A DNA stretch of 64,000 nt from Zavarzinia compransoris. Its GTDB lineage: Bacteria > Pseudomonadota > Alphaproteobacteria > Zavarziniales > Zavarziniaceae. Both the position numbers and the translations under genes were made by a program. Positions 26,288 to 35,452 of the stretch are shown piece by piece. The notes under the pieces were generated by a model. That model was not told where the DNA came from and searched no databases. It saw only the letters and a list, made by a program, of their open reading frames with translations. Every line of letters starts with the position of its first letter. Position 1 is the stretch's first letter. Location: positions 124,332 to 188,331 of the forward strand of contig NZ_QGLF01000006.1 of NCBI RefSeq assembly GCF_003173055.1, written 5' to 3'.

Positions 26288-27595
26288 TCAAGCCGGGGTG
26301 CCGAGCCGGCCGAGGTCGCGGGCGTATCGCCGGCGACCGATCAGGAAGCAGCAGGCGGCGGCGATACTGACCGCCGGCGCCCATTGCAGGGCACCGTCGA
26401 GGCCGATGCGGTCGGCCAGCAGGCCGGTGAGATAGGGCCCGGGCGCGAGGCCGAAGATATTATTGGCCAGCGTCAGGGTGGCGAAGGCGGCGGCGTGGAC
26501 GGCCGGCGGCGTCAGATTGGCGACCATCGCGCCGGCCGGCCCGGCCGTGCCGGCCACGGTCAGCATGGCGGCACCGATCAGGACCAGTTGCGCGGTCCCC
26601 GGGCCGAGCGCGAAGGCCGCGGTCAGCAGGATGCAGGAAAGCAGCGCATAGGCGACGGCGAACAGCCACTTGCGCGCGGGCACGGTCCGGCTGAAGCGGT
26701 CGGTGGCGATGCCGCAGCCGATCATGCCGAGCGCGCCGATCAGGACGAACAGCGCCCCGAGCGATGCCGCCTTGTCTGCCGGCAGAGCGTAGTAACGGTT
26801 CAGGTAACTGGGCATCCAGGCGATCACCGCCGCCATGATGAAGAGCTGGAAGCCGCTGCCGGCATAGGCGCAGACCACGGAGACGGAGGAGAACAGCGAC
26901 GTCACCGCCGTCCGGACATCCATCCGCGCGGTCGCGTCCGGCGTCGCCGCGGCCGTCTTGCCGCCGGCCTTCGCCAGCCGCCGTTCGGTGACGGTGAGGA
27001 AGAAGCCGAAGGCCAGGGCCGCGCCGAACAGGCCCATCACCCCGAACGACCAGCGCCACCCCATGTGCACGGCGACGACCCCGCCGATGGCCATGCCGAG
27101 CACCGAGCCGAAGGCGCCGCCGGCCATGAAGGCGCCGGTCAGGGTCGAGCGCATGTGGCGCGGGAAAATGCCGAGGATGAGGGCGATGCCGACGCTGCCG
27201 TAGGCGGCCTCGCCGACGCCGACGCAGAGGCGGGCGATCATCATCTCGCCGTAACCGGTGGCGAGCGCGCAGCCGATGGTCGCGGCGCTCCAGCACAGCG
27301 CCATGGCGATCAGGCTGCGCACCTGCCCGAAGCGGGCCGCCGCCAGCGACAGCGGCAGGGTGAGGATGCCGACGGTGAGCGCGACGACGCCGCTGAGCGA
27401 GCCCAGTTCGGCGTCGCTGAGGCCCCAGTCGGCCTTCAGCAGCGGGAACACGCTGTTGAGGACCTGGCGCGACATATAGTCGGACAGCAGCAGCCCGAAG
27501 GTCAGCGCGAAGACGACCCAGGCATAGGCCGTCGCCCTGGACGGGCTATCGGCGAGCGCGGCATCCTTGGCCATGCCGCCGGTAAGAACTGCCAT
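26288..27595 (-). CDS. MFS transporter
   Basis: A 435-aa major facilitator with 12 predicted helices and an N-terminal DYMSRQVLNSVFPLLKADWGLS segment typical of organic-anion/hexuronate-like (ACS/SPNS) transporters. GGGAGG sits 5 nt before the ATG at 27595. It follows the BKACE gene by 74 bp, with a strong hairpin between them. The neighbouring catabolic enzymes suggest uptake of an organic acid used by them (inference). Confidence 0.84.
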   Translation of the reverse strand: MAVLTGGMAKDAALADSPSRATAYAWVVFALTFGLLLSDYMSRQVLNSVFPLLKADWGLSDAELGSLSGVVALTVGILTLPLSLAAARFGQVRSLIAMALCWSAATIGCALATGYGEMMIARLCVGVGEAAYGSVGIALILGIFPRHMRSTLTGAFMAGGAFGSVLGMAIGGVVAVHMGWRWSFGVMGLFGAALAFGFFLTVTERRLAKAGGKTAAATPDATARMDVRTAVTSLFSSVSVVCAYAGSGFQLFIMAAVIAWMPSYLNRYYALPADKAASLGALFVLIGALGMIGCGIATDRFSRTVPARKWLFAVAYALLSCILLTAAFALGPGTAQLVLIGAAMLTVAGTAGPAGAMVANLTPPAVHAAAFATLTLANNIFGLAPGPYLTGLLADRIGLDGALQWAPAVSIAAACCFLIGRRRYARDLGRLGTPA

Positions 27596-27608
27596 CACAA
27601 CCTCCCTT

Positions 27609-27639
27609 GCGATCCCGGCCGGCGCACCGCCGGGATCGC
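27609..27639. terminator. strong GC hairpin between BKACE and MFS genes
   Basis: An 11-bp perfect stem, GCGATCCCGGC (27609-27619) with GCCGGGATCGC (27629-27639), and a 9-nt loop. It lies in the 74-bp gap on the minus-strand transcript and overlaps the zone just upstream of the MFS ribosome site. Without a U-tract it could be a processing or attenuation structure instead of a terminator. Confidence 0.45.
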
Positions 27640-27669
27640 CGATCGACCGATGTTTCCCGGCCTTGAAAA

Positions 27670-28728
27670 TCAGGCCGCGTGCTGGGTGAAGCCGACCTGC
27701 CCGGGCTTCCGGTTCGGGGCGAAGCCGTTCTTGGCCAGGGTCTCGTCGATGCTGCCGTAGAAGGTGCCGATCTTGTAGATCTCGCGCGCTTCACTGGCAG
27801 TCGCGATGTCGCGGCCGAATTCGCGCGACAGGCGGACGAGTTGCTCGATCTGCTCGACGCTGCTCATCTTGCGATCGCGGCGCTGGGTCCAGATATTGTC
27901 CTCGATGCCGCAGCGGACGTGCAGGCCGAGGGCGATCGCCATCATGTTGAGCGGCAGCACGTTCAGCATGGAAGATTCCAGGGTCAGCACCGAACCGTCC
28001 GGACAGGCGCGCACGAAATTCGCCAGGTTGTAGAGGTTCGGGGCATCGAAGCCGCCGCCGATGGCGACCCAGGTCAGCACCAGCGGGCCCATGAACTTGC
28101 CCCGGCGCATCATGCGCTCGACCGTTTCCAGTTGCGAGATGGTCGCCAGCTGGAAATGGGTCTGGATGCCCTTCTCGCTCAGGCGCCGGACATGTTCCTC
28201 GACCCAGCCCGGACCGGCCGGAATGGTCATCTCCCGATAGGCGTGGTACATGGCCGGGTCCGCCAGGGTGGTGCCGGCGATGTCGGCATCGCACATTTGC
28301 TCGACCACATTCATCTGGTTGGTGTTGATCGCGATGGTCACCTGGTCCGGGGCCGGGGTCAGGTCGGCCAGCATGTGGCGCGTATCGTCCGACAGCCATT
28401 TGGCCGCCTCGCCCTCGCCTTCCGGCGCGAAGGAGATCGAGCCGCCGACCTGCAGGATCATGTCCGGCACCGCCTGGCGCAGGCCGGCCAGCAGTTCATT
28501 GAACTTGGACAGGCGCTTGGACCCCTTGCCGTCCAGTTCGCGGACATGGAGATGCAGCACGGTGGCGCCGGCGTTGTAGCAGTCGACCGCCTTCTGGATG
28601 TGCTCGTCCATGCTGACCGGAATGTCTTCGGGAAAGTCGGAAGGCATCCATTCCGGCCCATAGGGGGCGGCGGTGATCACCAGCTTCGGCTGGTTTTCCG
28701 GGAAAAGCGAACCGTCGAGAAAATTCAT
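27670..28728 (-). CDS. beta-keto acid cleavage enzyme family protein (BKACE, DUF849)
   Basis: A 352-aa TIM-barrel Zn enzyme. The family signature VLHLHVRELDGKGS carries His59, His61 and Glu64. BKACE proteins condense a beta-keto acid with acetyl-CoA and release acetoacetate and a new CoA ester. At 352 aa it is longer than the typical 270-310 aa, so it may form a subgroup. It starts 49 bp after the TauD-type gene. Substrate is unknown; the context suggests side-chain or ring-fragment degradation. Confidence 0.82.
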   Translation of the reverse strand: MNFLDGSLFPENQPKLVITAAPYGPEWMPSDFPEDIPVSMDEHIQKAVDCYNAGATVLHLHVRELDGKGSKRLSKFNELLAGLRQAVPDMILQVGGSISFAPEGEGEAAKWLSDDTRHMLADLTPAPDQVTIAINTNQMNVVEQMCDADIAGTTLADPAMYHAYREMTIPAGPGWVEEHVRRLSEKGIQTHFQLATISQLETVERMMRRGKFMGPLVLTWVAIGGGFDAPNLYNLANFVRACPDGSVLTLESSMLNVLPLNMMAIALGLHVRCGIEDNIWTQRRDRKMSSVEQIEQLVRLSREFGRDIATASEAREIYKIGTFYGSIDETLAKNGFAPNRKPGQVGFTQHAA

Positions 28729-28777
28729 CGCACTCTCCTCTTGCAGGGTGTCGTGGGTCGTTGGTGGTTGCGGACGG

Positions 28778-29692
28778 TCAGAACGGCACGTCGCCGATGA
28801 TCCCGGCGCGCTCCATCTTGCGGTGGCAGGGGGCGTAATCCATGACGGCATAGTGCTGGGTGCTGCGGTTGTCCCAGATCGCCACGCTGTTCTTCCGCCA
28901 GCGCCAGCGGACCTGGTATTCGGGGATCGCCGCCTGGGAAATCAGGTAATGCAGGAGCTGGGCGGCGCCCGGCGCGTAATCCTGGCCGTAGCGCACGCGC
29001 TCGGGCGTGTGGAAATTGGTGAAATGGGTCGCGAAGGCGTTGACGAACAGGACCTTCTCGCCGGTTTCCGGGTGGATGCGCACCACCGGGTGTTCGGCAT
29101 CCGGGAACTGCGCCTTCAGCGCCAGGCGCTTCTCGACCGGCAGCTTGGCGCCGAAGCTCGCCTCGATGCTGTGGCGGGCGCGCAGGCCTTCGATCTGCGC
29201 CTTCACCGGGTCGGGCAGCTTCTCGTAGGCCAGCACCATATTGGCCCACATGGTGTCGCCGCCGACCGCCGGCGTCTCGACACAGCGCAGCACGCAGCCC
29301 ATGGGCGGGGCATCGCGCCAGGTCGCATCGGCGTGCCAGGCATTCTCGTAGCGGTCGATCGGCTGGTCCGGGCTCTTGTAGATCTGCACCAGCCCCGGAT
29401 GATCGGGATGGCTGCCGGCAACCGGATGATCCTCGAGCCGGCCGAAGCGCTCGGCGAAGGCGACGTGGTCGGCGCGGCTGATGTCCTGGTCGCGCAGGAA
29501 CAGCACGCGGTGGGCCAGCAGCAGCGCCTTGATCTCGGCGAACAGCGCCTCGTCGCGCGCGGCATCGCCCAGGGTCACGTTCAGCAGTTCAGCGCCGATG
29601 GCGGCGGTCAGTTGCTCGTATTTCACCGAATTGTTCAGCGCGCCGCGGCTGACGATGGCGGGGGCTTCGCCGATAGTGGCCTGTTGGGGCAT
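28778..29692 (-). CDS. TauD/TfdA-family Fe(II)/2-oxoglutarate dioxygenase
   Basis: A 304-aa dioxygenase with the facial triad His120-x-Asp122 (WHADATW) and distal His280 (STQHYAVMDY), plus a C-terminal Arg (HRKMERAG) for 2-oxoglutarate. The family includes taurine, 2,4-D and alkylsulfate dioxygenases, which oxidise a carbon next to a heteroatom and split the bond. The start at 29692 lies 10 bp after the quinone oxidoreductase stop. The substrate cannot be told from sequence. Confidence 0.86.
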   Translation of the reverse strand: MPQQATIGEAPAIVSRGALNNSVKYEQLTAAIGAELLNVTLGDAARDEALFAEIKALLLAHRVLFLRDQDISRADHVAFAERFGRLEDHPVAGSHPDHPGLVQIYKSPDQPIDRYENAWHADATWRDAPPMGCVLRCVETPAVGGDTMWANMVLAYEKLPDPVKAQIEGLRARHSIEASFGAKLPVEKRLALKAQFPDAEHPVVRIHPETGEKVLFVNAFATHFTNFHTPERVRYGQDYAPGAAQLLHYLISQAAIPEYQVRWRWRKNSVAIWDNRSTQHYAVMDYAPCHRKMERAGIIGDVPF

Positions 29693-29702
29693 GGTTCCCT
29701 CC

Positions 29703-30683
29703 CTAGACATAGAAGACCGAGGAGCCGACGGTGGTGCCGGCCTCGATATCCCGGTGCGCCTGGCTGGCGTCTTGCAGCGCGTAACGCTGGTTGATCTCGA
29801 TCCTGATCCGGCCCGCCGCGACATGGTCGAACAATTCCCCCGCCAGGGCCGCCTTCTCCGCCGGGTCGGCGATATAGTCGGCAAGCGCCGGGCGGGTGAC
29901 GTAGATCGAGCCCTTCATGGCAAGTTGCGGCGCCTCGATCGGCGGCGTCGGCCCGGAAGCGGTGCCGAAGAGGACGAGCAGGCCGCGCCTGCGCACCGAG
30001 TCCAGCGAGGCGGCGAAGGTGGACTTGCCGATACTGTCGAGCACGAGGTCCGCCCCGCGGCCGTCGGTTAGTTCGCGCACCCGTCTGGCGACATCCTCGG
30101 TCCGGGACAAGATGGTCTCGGTGCAGCCATGGGCGCGGGCGACGGCCGCCTTTTCTTCGGTCGAGACCGTGCCGATGACCCGGTAGCCGAGCAGCGCCGC
30201 CCATTGCGCGACGATCAGGCCGACGCCGCCGGCGGCGGCATGGAGCAGGATCGTGTCGCCGGCGGCCAGCGGCCAGATGCGGCGGACGAGATAGGCGGCG
30301 GTCAGGCCCCGCATGGTCATCGCCGCCGCGGTCTCGAAGGGAATGGCGTCCGGCAGCTTGATCAGGGGGGCGGCCGGGATCAGGCGTTCCGTGCTATAAG
30401 CGCCCAGCGTGTTGACGAAGCCGGTATAGGTCACCCGGTCGCCCTTGCGGACATGGGCAACCCCTTCGCCGACCTCTTCGACCACCCCGGCCGCCTCCAC
30501 CCCCAGGCCGCAGGGCAGCGGCACCGGATAGAGACCGCTGCGGAAATAGGTATCGGCGAAATTCAGGCCGACGGCGGCGTGGCGCAGGCGCACCTGGCCC
30601 GGGCCGGGTGCGCCGACCGGGACCTCTTCCCAGCCAATGACCTCGGGCCCTCCAGTCTTGTGCAAGCGGGCAGCAATAGCCAA
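29703..30683 (-). CDS. NADPH:quinone oxidoreductase family (zeta-crystallin type MDR)
   Basis: A 326-aa medium-chain reductase without the zinc site. Typical blocks: GLNFADTYFRSGLY, PCGLGVEAAGVVEEVG, and the NADPH-binding AAAGGVGLIVAQWA. The start is TTG at 30683, preceded by GAGGAGG at 8 nt; the codons upstream have no support. It is closely linked to the TauD-type gene. It may reduce a quinone or an enone intermediate of the pathway. Confidence 0.85.
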   Translation of the reverse strand: MAIAARLHKTGGPEVIGWEEVPVGAPGPGQVRLRHAAVGLNFADTYFRSGLYPVPLPCGLGVEAAGVVEEVGEGVAHVRKGDRVTYTGFVNTLGAYSTERLIPAAPLIKLPDAIPFETAAAMTMRGLTAAYLVRRIWPLAAGDTILLHAAAGGVGLIVAQWAALLGYRVIGTVSTEEKAAVARAHGCTETILSRTEDVARRVRELTDGRGADLVLDSIGKSTFAASLDSVRRRGLLVLFGTASGPTPPIEAPQLAMKGSIYVTRPALADYIADPAEKAALAGELFDHVAAGRIRIEINQRYALQDASQAHRDIEAGTTVGSSVFYV

Positions 30684-30736
30684 AGCGTTATCCTCCTCAA
30701 TGCCGGCCCGGGGCCGTTCTTCCTTGATCGCGTTCG

Positions 30737-31753
30737 TCACCGCGACGGCAAGAGATTGACGATCCTCGAGAAAAGCTGGCGATACGCCGCGTCGGCCTCG
30801 CCGCCGAAGCGGGGGTCCTCGTTCGCGGCGAAGGCGGCACCGATCTCGGCCCAGTCGGCCTCGGTCAGGAAGCGTTCGGCGGCGGGCAGGATGACGCTCT
30901 CCTCGCGGCCGAGGTGATCCCAAAGGAACCGGGCATAATTGTCGACAGCCTCGCGGACGGTCGGCAGCGCCACCGTGCCGGCGATCTGCCCCTCCACCAG
31001 GGTTTCCAACTCGGCCAGCAATTGGCGGTCGCGGGCGTGCTGGCGCTCAAGCTCGTCGAGGTCAGGGTTGAATTCGCTGGTCCGCTGGCGCAGCCGGGCG
31101 AACAGATGGGCTTCTTCCTTGGGGTGGTGCAGGGCCACGGGGAAGTGCCGGATGTAATGCATGATCGCCCGCATCGCTGCCGGGTCGGGCGCCTCGCCGC
31201 CATCCTCGGCCGTCTTGATCAGGTGCAGCCAGGCTTGCAGCACGGCGGAGAGCGAACGGTGCTCGTCGCGGATGATGTTGATGGCGAGAAGCGGCGCCGG
31301 CGGGTCGGCCGTTGCCGACACCAGCACGGGGATTTCCGAATTCACCAGCACCTTCAGGGTCTGCGATCCCAGCATGGTGCCGATCACGCTGCTCCGCCCG
31401 TGCGAGGCCATGAAGATCAGGTCGCAGCGCTCCTGCCGTGCGGCATCGAGGATGGCGCGATAGGGCGCATCCGCCAAGGCGCTGCGGGAATCGCAGGCGA
31501 CACCGCGTGCCCGTGCCGCCGACTCGGCCTTGGCCAGCAGTTCGCGGGCCCGGTCCTCATAGGCATAGGCGAAGGTCCCCGGCGAGAGCAGCCGCACCGT
31601 ATCGACCTCCCCGCGCAGGGAGGCCGCATGGTCGGGCAGGGCGTGGAAGAAGGTGATGCGCGCATTGAGCAGCCGCGCGAACTCGACCGCCCGCCCCACG
31701 GTGAGGGTGGAGAGATCCGATCCATCGATGGGGACGAGCAAGTGGCGGTACAT
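30737..31753 (-). CDS. universal stress protein-hemerythrin fusion
   Basis: A 338-aa two-domain protein. Residues 1-146 are UspA-like (YRHLLVPIDGSDLS at the N-terminus, ATP-type loop ASHGRSSVIGTMLGSQTLK). Residues about 160-300 are a hemerythrin/HHE four-helix bundle with candidate di-iron ligands His165 (DEHRSL), His210 and Glu214 (HHPKEEAH), His239 (RQHARD), His280 and Glu284 (DHLGREES). This suggests sensing or buffering of O2, NO or peroxide linked to stress. It lies between the RND exporter and the oxygen-using enzymes. The fusion order is uncommon. Confidence 0.82.
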   Translation of the reverse strand: MYRHLLVPIDGSDLSTLTVGRAVEFARLLNARITFFHALPDHAASLRGEVDTVRLLSPGTFAYAYEDRARELLAKAESAARARGVACDSRSALADAPYRAILDAARQERCDLIFMASHGRSSVIGTMLGSQTLKVLVNSEIPVLVSATADPPAPLLAINIIRDEHRSLSAVLQAWLHLIKTAEDGGEAPDPAAMRAIMHYIRHFPVALHHPKEEAHLFARLRQRTSEFNPDLDELERQHARDRQLLAELETLVEGQIAGTVALPTVREAVDNYARFLWDHLGREESVILPAAERFLTEADWAEIGAAFAANEDPRFGGEADAAYRQLFSRIVNLLPSR

Positions 31754-31858
31754 GTCCTTATCCTCGTTTGGTTGCCGCCGGTCCATCGCTTCAAGCCGTG
31801 GAGCCATCCTAGCGGGGGACGGGGCGGCCCACCCCCCTCGCCTAGAGTGGGGCGGGGA

Positions 31859-34270
31859 CTAGGAACGGGCCTTCGACGACCCGCCCAGCAGGACGCGCGA
31901 CAGAGCCGGGATCAGCACCAGCGCGCCCAGCATGTTCCACAGGAACATGAAGGTGAGCAGGATGCCCATATCGGCCTGAAACTTGATCGGCGACCAGGCC
32001 CAGGTCACGACCCCCGCGGCCAGCGTCACGCCGACCAGCGCCACGACCTTGCCGGTGAACTGGACGGCCCGGCGATAGGCGAGGCCGAGCGGCACCCCGG
32101 CCCGCTGCTGGGCAAGCTGCACCGACAGGAGATAGAGCGCATAATCGACGCCGATGCCGACCCCGAGCGCGATGACCGGCAGGGTCGCCACCTTGACGCC
32201 GATCCCCAGCACGACCATCAGGGCCTCGCACAGGATCGAGGTCACGATCAGCGGCACCACCGCGACCACCACCGCGCGCCAGCTGCGGAAGGTCACCAGG
32301 CACAGCACCACCACCGCGCCATAGACATAGAGCAGCATCATGTGGTTGGCCTCGCGCACCACCATGTTGGTCGCGGCCTCGATGCCGGCGCTGCCGGCCG
32401 CCAGCCTGAACTGGACATCGTCGCCGCTATGCGCGGCGACGAAGGCTTCGGCCCGCGCGGTGACCCGGTCCAGCGTCTCCGCCCGGTGATCGCTCAGATA
32501 GGCGATGACCGGCATGACCGAACAGGCGGCGTTGAACAGGTCGGGATTATTGACCGACGCCTGCTGCGCCGCATAGTTCAGCACATCCTGGTTGCGCGAG
32601 ATCGTCAGCCATTTCGGGCTGCCCTCGTAGGACCCCGAAGTGATCTGGCGCACCGCGTTGCCGAGGAAGACCGTCGCCTGCACCCCCGGCACCTGCTGCA
32701 ACTCCCAGGCCAGCCGGTCGGCTTCGACCAGTGTCCTGTACTTGAGGCAGCCCTCGTCGGCGGTCCTGACGATCACGGCGAACTGGTCGCTGGACAGGGC
32801 GTAATGGCCGGTGATGTAGGCATTGTCGAGGTTGTAGCGGGACTCGGGCCGCAATTCCGGCGCCCCTGAATCGAGGTCGCCGATCTTCAGGTCGGCACTG
32901 ACCACGAGGCCCGCCGCCGCGACCACGGCCGTGACCGCGATGGCGCCCCAGGCCCAGCGGGCTTCGGTGAAGCGGTCGAGCCCGTTCCACAGGGCGGCCA
33001 GCCCCCGGCCGCGGCCTTCGGCATCCAGGGTCCGCAAGCTGCGGGCCGCCGCCGCCCCGCTGACACCGAGATAGGAAAGCAGCACGGGCAGCAGCAGCAG
33101 GTTGGTGACGATCAGCACGCCGACACCGAGGCTGGCGGTCAGGGCCAGGTCCTGGATCACGGGAATGTCGATCACCATCAGCACCGCGAAGCCGACCGCA
33201 TCGGCCAGGAGGGCGGTCATCCCCGCCAGGAAGAGCCGGCGGAAGGTATAGCGCGAGGCGACCAGGCGGTGGGTGCCGCGGCCGATGTCCTGCATGATGC
33301 CGTTCATCTTCTGGGCACCATGGGAGACGCCGATGGCGAAGATCAGGAACGGCACCAGGATCGAGAACGGGTCGAGTTCGAAGCCGAGATAGGCGACAAG
33401 GCCGAGCTGCCAGACCACGGCGACCAGCGAACAGGCCACCACCAGCGCGGTGCTGCGCAGGCAGCGGGTATAGAGATAGATCACGGCGGCGGCGATCGCG
33501 GCGGCGACGGCGAAATAGGCCATCACCAGCGCCAGCCCGTCGATCAGGTCGCCGATCAGCTTGGCGAAACCGATGATATGGATGCGGATGCGCGCAGATT
33601 CATGCGCGGCGACGACCGCGCCATCGATGGTCCGCGCCAGCTGCCGGTAATCGAGCGGATTGCCCGTGGCGGGGTCCCTGTCGAGCAGCGGCACGACGAT
33701 CATGCTCGACCGGAAATCGGTCCCGACCAGGCTGCCGACGATGCCCGCGCGGGTGATGTTGGCGCGCAGCGCCTCGGTCCCCGGGCCTGAGCCGTCGTAA
33801 TTGTCGGGCATGACGGGGCCGCCGCGGAAGCCTTCCTCGGTGACCTCGGTCCAGCGGACCGCCGGGGTCCACAGGGATTTCACCCAGGCGCGGTCGACGC
33901 CCTGCGTCAGCGCCAGTTCGTCGCTGATCTTCTTCAGGACATCCAGATAGGCGGGATCGTAAATATCGCCGTCCGTGGTCTCGACCACCACCCGCAGCAC
34001 ATTCCCGAGGCCGCGCAGGTCGGCCTTGCTTTCCAGGTAATGCTGAATGTAGGGGTGGCCCTCCGGGATCATCTTTTCGAAGCTGGCGTTCAGCGCCAGC
34101 CTGGTCGCGGCGCCATAGCCGAGCCCGACCGTCAGCACCATGCAGAAGGCGACGAAAAGCAGCCGGTTGTTGAAGATGAAGCGCTCGAGACGGCTGCCCG
34201 AGTTGCGGTTGAAACCGGCAAGGTTGCTCACCACCGGCATACGGTCGAGCAGATCGGTGACGGCGGCCAT
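31859..34270 (-). CDS. RND/MMPL-family transporter
   Basis: An 803-aa inner-membrane protein with the RND duplication: one N-terminal helix, a large periplasmic loop (about residues 50-230), a block of five to six helices, and the same again after about residue 440. It is of the MMPL/HAE3-like type, not a tripartite drug pump. LFLAGMTALLADAVGFAVLM marks the first sterol-sensing-like membrane block. In degraders such genes recur with DUF1302, DUF1329 and YCF48-like genes, as here, and are thought to move hydrophobic compounds. It starts 27 bp after the YCF48-like gene. Confidence 0.85.
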   Translation of the reverse strand: MAAVTDLLDRMPVVSNLAGFNRNSGSRLERFIFNNRLLFVAFCMVLTVGLGYGAATRLALNASFEKMIPEGHPYIQHYLESKADLRGLGNVLRVVVETTDGDIYDPAYLDVLKKISDELALTQGVDRAWVKSLWTPAVRWTEVTEEGFRGGPVMPDNYDGSGPGTEALRANITRAGIVGSLVGTDFRSSMIVVPLLDRDPATGNPLDYRQLARTIDGAVVAAHESARIRIHIIGFAKLIGDLIDGLALVMAYFAVAAAIAAAVIYLYTRCLRSTALVVACSLVAVVWQLGLVAYLGFELDPFSILVPFLIFAIGVSHGAQKMNGIMQDIGRGTHRLVASRYTFRRLFLAGMTALLADAVGFAVLMVIDIPVIQDLALTASLGVGVLIVTNLLLLPVLLSYLGVSGAAAARSLRTLDAEGRGRGLAALWNGLDRFTEARWAWGAIAVTAVVAAAGLVVSADLKIGDLDSGAPELRPESRYNLDNAYITGHYALSSDQFAVIVRTADEGCLKYRTLVEADRLAWELQQVPGVQATVFLGNAVRQITSGSYEGSPKWLTISRNQDVLNYAAQQASVNNPDLFNAACSVMPVIAYLSDHRAETLDRVTARAEAFVAAHSGDDVQFRLAAGSAGIEAATNMVVREANHMMLLYVYGAVVVLCLVTFRSWRAVVVAVVPLIVTSILCEALMVVLGIGVKVATLPVIALGVGIGVDYALYLLSVQLAQQRAGVPLGLAYRRAVQFTGKVVALVGVTLAAGVVTWAWSPIKFQADMGILLTFMFLWNMLGALVLIPALSRVLLGGSSKARS

Positions 34271-34297
34271 GGCCGGTTCCTCCTGAAATCGTTGTTC

Positions 34298-35377
34298 TTA
34301 TGGGGCCCGACTCAGGTCCAGCGCCCGCAGGCCCCGGGGTCCGGCGATGACGACGACGCCATTCCCGGCATCGGCAACGGCGGCGGCCGGCAGCGGCCCG
34401 CCGACGGGCGCCGGCTGGAAATGCTGCCCGCCGTCGGCACTGACCAGCAGGTGACCGGCCTGGCTCACCATCAGCAGGCGGCCGTCCGCGCCGGCGGCGC
34501 CGGTCAGGCCGACCTGCACCCCGGTCTCGACCTTGTCCCAGGTGACGCCGCCATCGGCGCTGCGAAAGGCATTGCCGCGCAGGCCGAAGACGACGGCGGC
34601 ATCGCCGGCGCCGGCGATGCCGAACAGGGTGCCGTTGTAGGGCAGTTCCACCGCGGCAAAGCGCAGGGTCTCCGGGTTCCACCTGAGGAGCAGGCCCTGC
34701 TCGCCCGCAATGAAGAGGGCGCCGCCGGCCGGACGGACGGCATAGAAATGCAGGCCGCGCGGATTGTCGGTGCGGTGGAACCAGGGACGCCAAGTCTGTC
34801 CGCCGTCCTCGGTCTTGAGGATCAGGTTGAAGGCGCCGACGACGAAGCCATGCTTCTCGTCCGCGAACCAGACATCGAGGATGGGCGTATCGACACCCTG
34901 CGCGGCGAAGCGTTCGGCATCGGCCAGGATCGCCGCCGCCTGATCGGCATCGCCAAGCTCGCCAGCGGCCGCCATCGCGCTATAGGCGGCGGTCACCGTC
35001 TTGCCCAGGGTGCGGCCGTCCAGCTGGCGCATCCAGGTCTCGCCGCCATCCGCCGAATGGAGCACCACGCCGTCATGGCCGACCGCCCAGCCCTGCCGCG
35101 GCGTCGGGAAATGCACGGCGACCAGATCGGTGCTGACCGGCACCTGAGCCTGGCGCCAGGTGGTGCCCCGGTTGTCGGACAGCATGATATGCCCGCGCTG
35201 CCCCACGGCGACGACCCGGCCGCCGGCCACGGCAAGACCGTTGAACAGGGTGCGCGCGGCAAGCGGGCTGGCCTCTGCCGGGGTGTCGAGCAAGTCCCGG
35301 AAACCTTCGGCGGCGGCCCCGGTCGCGGTCAGCAACGCCAAGGCCGCAGCGGCGGACAGCAGCATGGAGCGGAACAT
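34298..35377 (-). CDS. YCF48/HCF136-like beta-propeller protein, exported
   Basis: A 359-aa protein with a signal peptide (MFRSMLLSAAAALALL...AAAEG). Repeated BNR-type blades follow: DNRGTTWRQ, SADGGETWM, TEDGGQTWRP, SADGGVTWDK, SADGGQHFQP. This is the WD/propeller family related to photosystem II factor HCF136, also found beside RND exporters in degraders. Probably a periplasmic accessory factor. AAGAAGGA overlaps a first ATG at 35383, so the ATG at 35377 is preferred. Confidence 0.82.
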   Translation of the reverse strand: MFRSMLLSAAAALALLTATGAAAEGFRDLLDTPAEASPLAARTLFNGLAVAGGRVVAVGQRGHIMLSDNRGTTWRQAQVPVSTDLVAVHFPTPRQGWAVGHDGVVLHSADGGETWMRQLDGRTLGKTVTAAYSAMAAAGELGDADQAAAILADAERFAAQGVDTPILDVWFADEKHGFVVGAFNLILKTEDGGQTWRPWFHRTDNPRGLHFYAVRPAGGALFIAGEQGLLLRWNPETLRFAAVELPYNGTLFGIAGAGDAAVVFGLRGNAFRSADGGVTWDKVETGVQVGLTGAAGADGRLLMVSQAGHLLVSADGGQHFQPAPVGGPLPAAAVADAGNGVVVIAGPRGLRALDLSRAP

Positions 35378-35411
35378 GGCCATTCCTTCTTGGAGGTGGG
35401 AAGGGATGCCA

Positions 35412-35438
35412 GGCGTGGCGGGAAAACCCGCCGACGCC
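35412..35438. terminator. hairpin between DUF1329 and YCF48-like genes
   Basis: GGCGGG (35417-35422), an AAAA loop, CCCGCC (35427-35432), extended by GGCGT/ACGCC with one bulge. It sits in the 75-bp gap and probably tunes expression between the porin/periplasmic genes and the exporter genes. No U-tract is seen. Confidence 0.35.
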
Positions 35439-35452
35439 CGGCTGCCGCAGGA

